DNA from: an uncultured Faecalibacterium sp.
Lineage (GTDB): Bacteria; Bacillota; Clostridia; Oscillospirales; Ruminococcaceae
Assembly: GCA_934501115.1 (NCBI GenBank)
Contig: CAKSTO010000068.1
Span: 1 to 6,187, forward strand
Length of the DNA stretch: 6,187 nt
Reading direction: 5' to 3'
The notes beneath the pieces are model-generated. The model worked only from the letters and a program-made list of their open reading frames with translations. It was not told the DNA's origin and did not search any database. Made by a program: the position numbers and the translations under genes. Within the stretch, counting starts at the first letter, position 1. Every line of letters starts with the position of its first letter. Shown one piece after another: positions 1 to 4,768 of this stretch.

Positions 1-21
1 AATTACCGGGAGAAGGAGGAA

Positions 22-60
22 CAAAAAAACGCTGCAAACCCCGAAAAAAGGCTTGCAGCG
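22..60 (-). terminator. Rho-independent terminator of tRNA-Arg
   Basis: Read on the minus strand, an 8-bp perfect stem CGCTGCAA / TTGCAGCG (60-53 with 37-30) closes a loop containing a further CC/GG pairing. It is followed directly by seven T residues (29-23). It begins 9 bases after the 3' CCA of the tRNA, so it is well placed to end that transcript. The hairpin plus T-run is seen directly; termination is inferred. Confidence 0.85.
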
Positions 61-68
61 GTGCTTTC

Positions 69-145
69 TGGCGTCCCCGCCCGGATTCGAACCGGGGGCC
101 TCAGGCTTAGGAGGCTTGCGCTCTATCCAGCTGAGCTACGGAGAC
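69..145 (-). tRNA. tRNA-Arg (anticodon CCT)
   Basis: A complete cloverleaf reads on the minus strand. The acceptor stem is GTCTCCG with CGGGGAC, including one T-G wobble. The D stem is GCTC/GAGC, and the T arm is CCCGG-TTCGAAT-CCGGG. The anticodon loop CTCCTAA gives anticodon CCT, which reads the arginine codon AGG. The 3' CCA is encoded (71-69) after discriminator G. One oddity is the anticodon stem CAAGC/GCCTG, which has a central A-C mismatch (positions 29-41 in tRNA numbering). It stands alone, with its own promoter and terminator. Confidence 0.96.
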
Positions 146-157
146 AAATGCTCTATT

Positions 158-186
158 ATAATACCGCAACTTGAAGAGAAAATCAA
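158..186 (-). promoter_or_regulatory. Promoter of tRNA-Arg
   Basis: On the minus strand, -35 TTGATT (186-181), a 17-base spacer and -10 TATTAT (163-158) predict a start near 151, a few bases before the tRNA 5' end. An overlapping TATAAT (160-155) is a better -10 match but has worse spacing to any -35. The -35 lies over an inverted repeat (167-190). The match and spacing are seen; use is inferred. Confidence 0.6.
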
Positions 187-190
187 GTTG
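167..190. promoter_or_regulatory. Perfect inverted repeat between divergent promoters, possible operator
   Basis: CAACTTGA (167-174) and TCAAGTTG (183-190) are exact inverted copies separated by 8 bases. The right arm overlaps the tRNA-Arg -35 (181-186) and the first bases of the ktrB -35 (188-193). No T-run follows on either strand, so it is not a terminator. A dimeric regulator site is possible, but no known operator was recognised. Confidence 0.4.
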
Positions 191-216
191 AACCTACAGG
201 CAAAATGGTGTATGCT
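188..216 (+). promoter_or_regulatory. Promoter of ktrB
   Basis: -35 TTGAAC (188-193), a 17-base spacer and -10 TATGCT (211-216) predict a start near 223. That gives a leader of about 45 bases to the ATG at 268. A transcript starting here could not use the upstream in-frame ATG at 205, which supports the later start. The spacing is ideal; the -10 matches the consensus at four of six positions. Confidence 0.55.
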
Positions 217-267
217 ATAAAGGAAGTAAAAAGCCGCAGCGGGCAGCTGCTGCGTGCGGAGGAGCTT

Positions 268-1653
268 ATGAAAAAAGCAAAGTGGAAAAATCGGTTTCGC
301 AGCCCTGTAGGCAGGTGCAAAGGGCTGCAGACGCCTACACAGATCATTTGCGTGAGTTTTGTGATCGTCATTGCGCTGGGTACTTTTCTGCTCAGCCTTC
401 CCATTGCCAGCCGTCACGGAAGGCTGGATGTGCTGGACGCGATGTTTACGGCGACCAGCGCCACCTGTGTCACCGGCCTGATCGTGCGGGACACGTGGAC
501 GCAGTTTTCGTGGTTCGGGCAGGCGGTGATCCTGCTTTTAATCCAGGTGGGCGGTTTGGGATTGGTGACGCTGACCAGTTTTTTCGCGCTTGCAATGCGG
601 CGGCGGATGGGTTTTCGTGATCTGAGACTGATGGGCGAGAGCGTCTCGGCAGACGGCTACGCACAGGCCAAGGATGTGCTGAAGATCGTAGTGGGACTGG
701 CGGGTCTGTTTGAGGGCATTGGCATCGTGCTGCTGATGGCTGCTTTTGTGCCGCAGTTCGGGCTGGAAGGGATCTGGGTCAGCGTGTTCACGGCGATCTC
801 GGCCTTCTGCAATGCGGGCTTTGACCTTTTTGGGCGGTTTGGAGCCTATTCGTCTCTGGCGCCCTACGTAAACAATTATTATGTGCAGGCCGTCATCATT
901 TTTATGATCGTCTCCGGAGGCCTGGGCTTTATGGTCTGGGTGGAGCTGGGGCAGTACCGCCAAAAGCGCCGCTTGTCTCTCCATGCAAAGGTGGTGCTGA
1001 GCTTCTCTCTGATCCTGTGGTTCGGCGGCGCAGCATGCATCGCACTGCTGGAGTGGGATAACCCCGGCAGCATGGGCGGATTGACCGTGCCGGGAAAGCT
1101 GATGGCGGCGCTGTTCCAGTCGGTGTCCACCCGCACCGCCGGCATGAACACCATCGACCTCGCGGCCTGCGGCCCCATCACCAAGCTGCTGATGAGCGTT
1201 TTGCAGTTTATCGGCGCGGCACCCGGCTCTACCGGCGGCGGTGTGAAGGTGACCACCTTCGCGGTCATCATCCTGACCATCCGCAGCGTGGCACAGGGGC
1301 GCGACGACTGCGTGATCGCAGAACACCATATCGAATCGAAAACGGTTTACCGTGCGATGACCATCATCGTCATCGGCGCGCTGGCGGCGTTCGGCTCGGC
1401 GGTGGTGGTGTACTTCAACACCTCGGATGCCGTGTCGGTCATTGATTCCATCTTTGAGTCCTGCTCGGCCTTTGGCACAGTTGGGCTTTCGGTGGGCGTG
1501 ACCGCGCAGCTGAACAGCGGAGCAAAAATCCTGTATATGATGGTCATGTTTATGGGGCGTGTGGGGCCTGTATCACTTGCCATGAGCCTGACGGCAAAGC
1601 CGGATGACAACAAGCGGAGGATCATGCCGGTGGGGCATATCAACGTTGGTTAA
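268..1653 (+). CDS. ktrB: KtrB/TrkH-family potassium uptake channel subunit
   Basis: Pore-forming subunit of a Ktr-type K+ transporter in the cytoplasmic membrane, 461 residues, the usual KtrB size. All four pore repeats are visible: filter segments TCVTG (66-70), CNAGF (181-185), RTAGM (289-293) and GTVGL (403-407). Each carries the glycine typical of K+-selective filters (G70, G184, G292, G406). Hydrophobic segments flank each loop, for example about 27-45, 84-108, 136-160, 207-227, 240-262, 361-383 and 419-441. The glycine-rich GAAPGSTGGGVK (316-327) matches the gating loop region within the third repeat. The N-terminus is short and basic. The start at 268 is chosen because GGAGG (258-262) sits 5 bases upstream and the promoter lies downstream of the alternative ATG at 205. 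No ktrA (cytosolic RCK gating subunit) is adjacent, so the partner must be encoded elsewhere. It is a single-gene unit. The family is certain; KtrB rather than TrkH/KtrD is inferred from length. Confidence 0.93.
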   Translation: MKKAKWKNRFRSPVGRCKGLQTPTQIICVSFVIVIALGTFLLSLPIASRHGRLDVLDAMFTATSATCVTGLIVRDTWTQFSWFGQAVILLLIQVGGLGLVTLTSFFALAMRRRMGFRDLRLMGESVSADGYAQAKDVLKIVVGLAGLFEGIGIVLLMAAFVPQFGLEGIWVSVFTAISAFCNAGFDLFGRFGAYSSLAPYVNNYYVQAVIIFMIVSGGLGFMVWVELGQYRQKRRLSLHAKVVLSFSLILWFGGAACIALLEWDNPGSMGGLTVPGKLMAALFQSVSTRTAGMNTIDLAACGPITKLLMSVLQFIGAAPGSTGGGVKVTTFAVIILTIRSVAQGRDDCVIAEHHIESKTVYRAMTIIVIGALAAFGSAVVVYFNTSDAVSVIDSIFESCSAFGTVGLSVGVTAQLNSGAKILYMMVMFMGRVGPVSLAMSLTAKPDDNKRRIMPVGHINVG

Positions 1654-1961
1654 ACGATTTTGAATGCCCTCCTAGAGTTGCGGCTCCCAGCATCCACTTC
1701 ATGCCTTGAGCGGCATTCGTGTCTTGCTGGCCGCGGCCCCAACAACTCCTCCCTGCTTCTGCCGCAGGCAGCGGTCGTCGTCGTTGTACTCTGGGCATGT
1801 TCAGTGGAATTTGATTTTTGTTTTTCGCATTTGTCGCAGCCCCGACGCTTGTCAGGGCGAATCCCTTCCATCTGCTAACGCAGATCGCTCGCCTGCTTGA
1901 AAGCCCCACTGGGGCTTTCATTGCTACGCAACCGCAGGGCTGCTCCAAATGCATTTTCACG
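1654..1961. repeat. Hairpin-rich intergenic repeat element, long copy (A)
   Basis: No convincing gene lies between the ktrB stop and the terminator at 1996. Instead the segment is rich in inverted repeats: GAATGCC/GGCATTC (1662-1668 with 1712-1718), palindrome GGCCGCGGCC (1729-1738), CTGCC/GGCAG (1759-1763 with 1767-1771), GCCCCGAC/GTCAGGGC (1839-1858), ATCTGC/GCAGAT (1870-1885) and a 10-bp stem at 1898-1920. Three anchors recur in the same order and orientation downstream of the dehydrogenase gene: 1654-1669, 1782-1816 and 1950-1961 (matching 4488-4503, 4506-4541 and 4585-4596). A terminal stem GAATGCCC (1662-1669) with GGGCAT-GT-TC (1793-1802) is possible and has a counterpart in the other copy. 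From memory, unverified, near-identical sequences recur in Faecalibacterium genomes. Boundaries are approximate, and whether it acts as RNA or DNA is unknown. Confidence 0.6.
1898..1920. other. Strong GC hairpin inside repeat element A
   Basis: TGAAAGCCCC (1898-1907) and GGGGCTTTCA (1911-1920) form a perfect 10-bp stem with a three-base ACT loop. Neither strand has a proper T-run afterwards, so it is a poor intrinsic terminator, although it could stall polymerase or protect an RNA end. It is immediately preceded by the ATCTGC/GCAGAT hairpin at 1870-1885, so two adjacent hairpins form a block. Confidence 0.6.
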
Positions 1962-1995
1962 AGTGGAGCTGTAGAGATAAGCGTCAGAGTATAAC

Positions 1996-2032
1996 AAAAG
2001 TGGGTGCTATCGGAAAATAGCACCCACTTTTT
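1996..2032. terminator. Bidirectional Rho-independent terminator between ktrB and pepT
   Basis: AAAAGTGGGTGCTAT (1996-2010) and ATAGCACCCACTTTT (2017-2031) form a perfect 15-bp stem with a six-base loop CGGAAA. The plus strand ends in TTTTT (2028-2032) and the minus strand in TTTT (1999-1996), so both directions have a stem plus T-run. It starts 21 bases after the pepT stop, making it the pepT terminator. It can also end plus-strand transcripts running on from ktrB through the repeat element. Confidence 0.88.
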
Positions 2033-2052
2033 GGTATATTGAAAAATAAAAT

Positions 2053-3270
2053 TTACTCTGCGTACAATTTGATGATGTTCAGCAGGATCTCCGTGCAGCG
2101 GTCCATGCGTTCTGCAGTGATGCACTCGCACACACCGTGGAAGTTGAAGCCGCCGGTGCCCAGATTCGGGCAGGGAAGCCCTTTCCAGCTCAGCATGGCA
2201 CCATCCGTACCGCCGCGCACGGGGATCTCCTCCGGTTCCAGTCCGGCCATGCGGGTGGCTTTGCGGGCGGTTTCTACTAAGTGGAAATGCGGCTTGATCT
2301 TTTCCAGCATGTTGCGATAACTGTCCTTGATCTCGACTTCAATGGTGCCGTCGCCGTACTTTCCGTTCAGAAACTCGGCGATATCCTGCATATTATCTTT
2401 TTTGAACTGCAGCTTGGCGGCATCGTGATCACGAAGGATGTAGCCCAGCTTTGCGGTAGTCACGTCGCCGTACATCTGGCACAGGTGGTAGAAGCCCTGA
2501 CGGCCTTCGGTAGTCTCGGGACGAGCGGTAACAGGCAGGGAATTATGAAACTCCATGGCCACATTGGAAGCGTTGATCATGGTGTCCTTGGCAGTGCCGG
2601 GGTGAACTGAGAAGCCATGCACCGTGACGGTGGCAGAAGCGGCATTGAAGTTCTCGTACTCAATGGAACCGGCATCGCCGCCGTCTACGGTGTAGGCAAA
2701 ATCGGCTCCGAAGCCCGGAATGTCGAATAGTTCTGCACCCTCGCCGATCTCCTCGTCCGGCGTAAAGGCTACGCACAGTCTGCCGTGGGGCAGGCCCTTT
2801 TGCTGCAGGGTCTCCACGGCGGTGAGAATCTCCGCAATGCCGGCCTTGTCGTCAGCACCCAGCAGGGTAGTGCCGTCTGAGGTGATCAGGGTCTCGCCTT
2901 TCATGGAAGTCAGGAAAGGGAACACAGAGGGCTTCATTACCATGCCGGTGGCGGGCAGAGTGATGTCACCGCCGCTGTAGTTTTCCCACACGATGGGCTG
3001 CACGTTTTCGCCGCTGGCGTCATCGGCGGTGTCCATGTGTGCAATGAGCCCCAGCGAGTGCCTGTCCTCATAGCCCGGAGTGGCAGGCAGGGTACCGTAA
3101 ACATAGCAGTGCTCGTCCACACGGGCATCTTCGATGCCCAGATCCTTCATTTCCTTCACCAGCTGGCGGGCAAGGTCGAACTCCCGCTCAGCAGAAGGGT
3201 GGGTGCCGGAGGTCTCATCCGAGGTGGTGTGCACCCGGACGTAATTCAAAAGACGTTCATAAGCGCGCAT
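2053..3270 (-). CDS. pepT: Peptidase T (tripeptide aminopeptidase), M20 metallopeptidase
   Basis: Cytosolic two-zinc aminopeptidase that removes the N-terminal residue from tripeptides, a late step in using imported or recycled peptides. It has 405 residues, typical of PepT. Motifs appear in family order: AHMDT with zinc ligand H78 and D80; LLGADDKAG with bridging D140; FTPDEE with catalytic E173 and zinc ligand E174; YTVDGG with D196; the dimerisation-domain stretch ENFNAAS and HPGTAK; RGGTDGA; and FNFHG with H378. With the start at 3270 these numbers agree, within one residue, with those I recall for E. coli PepT, which supports that start. ATG 3270 has GGAG (3282-3279) 8 bases upstream; a GTG at 3279 would overlap this site. 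The gene is transcribed alone: promoter at 3349-3321, terminator at 1996-2032. All catalytic residues are present and no frameshift is seen. Confidence 0.96.
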   Translation of the reverse strand: MRAYERLLNYVRVHTTSDETSGTHPSAEREFDLARQLVKEMKDLGIEDARVDEHCYVYGTLPATPGYEDRHSLGLIAHMDTADDASGENVQPIVWENYSGGDITLPATGMVMKPSVFPFLTSMKGETLITSDGTTLLGADDKAGIAEILTAVETLQQKGLPHGRLCVAFTPDEEIGEGAELFDIPGFGADFAYTVDGGDAGSIEYENFNAASATVTVHGFSVHPGTAKDTMINASNVAMEFHNSLPVTARPETTEGRQGFYHLCQMYGDVTTAKLGYILRDHDAAKLQFKKDNMQDIAEFLNGKYGDGTIEVEIKDSYRNMLEKIKPHFHLVETARKATRMAGLEPEEIPVRGGTDGAMLSWKGLPCPNLGTGGFNFHGVCECITAERMDRCTEILLNIIKLYAE

Positions 3271-3320
3271 GAGGCACACTCCTTTTTATAAATCATTGAT
3301 GTATACTTCCAACGTCTTCT

Positions 3321-3349
3321 ATCATACCCTCTTTTTCGATTTTTTACAA
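3321..3349 (-). promoter_or_regulatory. Promoter of pepT
   Basis: On the minus strand, -35 TTGTAA (3349-3344), an exact 17-base spacer and -10 TATGAT (3326-3321) predict a start near 3314 and a leader of about 44 bases. The -10 has five of six consensus bases. Nothing resembling a CodY or other known site was recognised with certainty. Confidence 0.65.
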
Positions 3350-3362
3350 CTCTTTTGAGCGC

Positions 3363-3410
3363 ATTCACATGGAAAGATGAATCCTCATGAAAAAGATGAA
3401 CAGAATTCAC
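3363..3410. repeat. Paired direct repeats in the pepT/dehydrogenase promoter region
   Basis: AAAGATGAA occurs twice (3373-3381 and 3392-3400; 19 bases start to start), and this pair is bracketed by two copies of ATTCAC (3363-3368 and 3405-3410; 42 bases start to start). The block lies between the two divergent promoters, upstream of the dehydrogenase -10. It could be a regulator-binding region. The short AT-rich repeats could also be chance. Confidence 0.3.
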
Positions 3411-3441
3411 GACATAAAATACGCCCGACCGTGAAAAAAAG

Positions 3442-3450
3442 TGCTACAAT
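3442..3450 (+). promoter_or_regulatory. Extended -10 promoter of the dehydrogenase gene
   Basis: TG-C-TACAAT (3442-3450) is an extended -10 with five of six -10 consensus bases. No good -35 lies 16-18 bases upstream, as expected for extended -10 promoters or ones needing an activator. The predicted start is near 3457, giving a leader of about 23 bases that just contains the ribosome site at 3467-3471. This also rules out translation from the GTG at 3441. Confidence 0.5.
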
Positions 3451-3479
3451 GGGACAAAATAGAATGGGAGGGTGATTTT

Positions 3480-4475
3480 ATGGCAACGAAGGTATTTTTC
3501 TACACGCTGCGCCCCTACGATGAGCAGGGGCTGGCAGAGCGCCTTGCCCCGAAAATGGGGGTCGAATTTGGCGCTACTCAGGAGTACCCCACACTGGAAA
3601 ACGCAGAATTGGCAAAGGGCTATGATGCCGTGTCGGTGACGCCCTGCGACATGAGTGCGCCGATGATAAAGCGTTTTCATGAGCTGGGCGTAAAGGCCAT
3701 CTGCTGCCGCTCCATCGGTTACGACCACGTAGACCGCAAGACTGCCCGGGAGCTGGGCATGAAGGTGTCAAATGTGGATTATCCGCCCAACGGTGTGGCG
3801 AACTTTTCCATCATGCTCATACTGATGAGCCTGCGTAAGGCAGGGCACATCCTCAAGCGGGGTGAAGTGCAGGATTATTCTCTGCATGGAAAGATCGGCC
3901 GGGACATTTCCACCTGTACGGTGGGCGTCATCGGTACGGGGCGCATCGGCCGCACGGTACTGCAGCATCTGTCCGGTTTTGGCTGCCGCCTGCTGGCCTA
4001 CGATCTGTACCCCAATGAGGATGTTAAGAAGATCGCCGAGTATGTGCCGCTGGAGACGCTGCTGAGAGAGTGTGATGTGATTACTCTGCACACGAACGCC
4101 ACGGAAGAAAACCACCATCTCATTGATGCAAAAGCCATCGAGATCATGAAGCCGGGGGCCGTGATCGTCAACACAGCACGAGGCAAGCTGATCGACAGCG
4201 ATGCCCTCATCGCGGGGCTGGAGAGCGGCAAACTGGGCGGCGCAGCACTGGACGTGCTGGAAAATGAGAACGGCCTGTACTACTACAACCGCATGGGGGA
4301 TGTGATCCCGAACTCCGAGCTGGCGGCACTGCGCAGCATGCCCAATGTGATCCTGACCGACCACACGGCATTTTACACGGAAGAGGACGTGGAGTGCATG
4401 GTGCGCGGTGTGCTGGAAAGCGCTGTGGCCTTTGGGCAGAACCAGCCTACCCGGCATGATGTGACGGATCTTTGA
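3480..4475 (+). CDS. D-2-hydroxyacid dehydrogenase, D-lactate dehydrogenase type (NAD-dependent)
   Basis: Cytosolic oxidoreductase reducing a 2-ketoacid, probably pyruvate to D-lactate, with NADH; this regenerates NAD+ during fermentation. It has 331 residues, the normal D-LDH length. The two-domain plan is visible: a substrate-binding domain around the ends (CCRSIGYDHVD at 75-85, PPNGVANFS at 102-110) and a Rossmann nucleotide domain with GTGRIG (152-157) and D175 at the end of the second strand, favouring NAD over NADP. Active-site residues are R234 in NTARG, E263 in DVLENENG and H295 in TDHTAF, with H204 near the cofactor. This spacing is one residue off the Lactobacillus D-LDH numbering I recall. 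ATG 3480 has GGAGG (3467-3471) 8 bases upstream. It is transcribed alone and convergent with the phosphofructokinase gene. VanH-like or 2-hydroxyisocaproate dehydrogenase specificity cannot be excluded, so no symbol is given; no van genes are nearby. Confidence 0.9.
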   Translation: MATKVFFYTLRPYDEQGLAERLAPKMGVEFGATQEYPTLENAELAKGYDAVSVTPCDMSAPMIKRFHELGVKAICCRSIGYDHVDRKTARELGMKVSNVDYPPNGVANFSIMLILMSLRKAGHILKRGEVQDYSLHGKIGRDISTCTVGVIGTGRIGRTVLQHLSGFGCRLLAYDLYPNEDVKKIAEYVPLETLLRECDVITLHTNATEENHHLIDAKAIEIMKPGAVIVNTARGKLIDSDALIAGLESGKLGGAALDVLENENGLYYYNRMGDVIPNSELAALRSMPNVILTDHTAFYTEEDVECMVRGVLESAVAFGQNQPTRHDVTDL

Positions 4476-4487
4476 TTTGTCAGGCAG

Positions 4488-4596
4488 ACGCTTTTGAATG
4501 GCCGCCGTTGCACTCTGGCCATATTCAGCGGAAATATGATTCCTGAATAGAGCAGATCCCGGCAGGCTGCGGCCTGCCGGGATCTGCATTTTCACG
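4488..4596. repeat. Intergenic repeat element, short copy (B)
   Basis: This segment starts 12 bases after the dehydrogenase stop and resembles a shortened form of the element at 1654-1961. The first anchor (4488-4503) matches 1654-1669 at 14 of 16 positions. The second (4506-4541) matches 1782-1816 at about 30 of 36 aligned positions. The third, TGCATTTTCACG (4585-4596), is identical to 1950-1961. About 110 bases present between anchors 1 and 2 in the long copy are absent here. GAATGGCC (4496-4503) can pair with GGCCAT-AT-TC (4517-4526). The 16-bp terminator stem lies between anchors 2 and 3. Alignment was done by eye. Confidence 0.5.
4552..4592 (+). terminator. Rho-independent terminator of the dehydrogenase gene
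   Basis: GCAGATCCCGGCAGGC (4552-4567) and its exact complement (4572-4587) form a 16-bp stem with a TGCG tetraloop. A short ATTTT tract (4588-4592) follows. It lies 76 bases after the dehydrogenase stop. The T-run is short, but the stem is very stable. The minus side lacks a T-run, so it is directional. Confidence 0.75.
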
Positions 4597-4664
4597 GGAG
4601 GGGGCGCAGCGGAAAACGGCATTCAGTGTGTTTGAAGCATCTGCCGGTTGGGACCCTTCCGGTG

Positions 4665-4705
4665 AAAAAGGGATTCCTGAAAATCCGCGGATTTTCAGGA
4701 ATCCC
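4665..4705 (-). terminator. Rho-independent terminator of pfkA (36-base perfect palindrome)
   Basis: Positions 4670-4705 are a perfect palindrome centred on CCGCGG, able to fold as a 16-bp stem with a CGCG tetraloop. On the minus strand it is followed by TTTTT (4669-4665). It starts 63 bases after the pfkA stop. On the plus strand no T-run follows. It therefore ends pfkA transcripts, complementing the opposite-facing terminator at 4552-4592. Between the two hairpins (4597-4664) nothing was recognised. Confidence 0.85.
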
Positions 4706-4768
4706 CAATAAAAAATAATGATTCCGCTAAAAATGCTCAGAGCAAAGCGGAGAGCATTCAAATGGTGA

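Noticed and set aside
205..267. Upstream in-frame ATG that would add 21 residues to KtrB
   Set aside because: Weak ribosome site, lies before the predicted transcription start near 223, and the extension has no family counterpart that I recall.
538..1329. Minus-strand open frame of 263 codons inside ktrB
   Set aside because: Antisense shadow of a clearly conserved channel gene; the translation is His/Gln/Ala-rich with no domain.
1640..1921. Minus-strand open frame of 93 codons (starts MKAPVGLSS) through the hairpin-rich repeat, overlapping the ktrB 3' end
   Set aside because: There is no Shine-Dalgarno site before its ATG. The frame stays open further upstream even through the terminator, as GC-rich DNA often does. 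The sequence is dominated by inverted repeats and the product is Arg-rich with no recognisable domain. It was treated as non-coding repeat; if translated copies were conserved by codon position, this would need revising.
3271..3279. GTG start adding three residues to PepT
   Set aside because: The codon overlaps the Shine-Dalgarno site that serves the ATG at 3270.
3441..3479. GTG start adding 13 residues to the dehydrogenase
   Set aside because: It overlaps the extended -10 promoter and would lie upstream of the transcript start; the ATG at 3480 has an excellent ribosome site.
3271..3479. Rex operator upstream of the dehydrogenase
   Set aside because: No TTGTGAA-N4-TTCACAA-like dyad; the only TTCAC and GTGAA halves are too far apart (3406-3410 and 3430-3434).
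3768..4622. Minus-strand open frame of 284 codons opposite the dehydrogenase
   Set aside because: Antisense shadow of a gene with all catalytic motifs; it also runs across the terminator and repeat.
4525..4761. Minus-strand open frame of 78 codons with a hydrophobic N-terminus, just after pfkA
   Set aside because: It runs through the pfkA terminator palindrome and the dehydrogenase terminator stem and overlaps the short repeat. No clear ribosome site precedes it.
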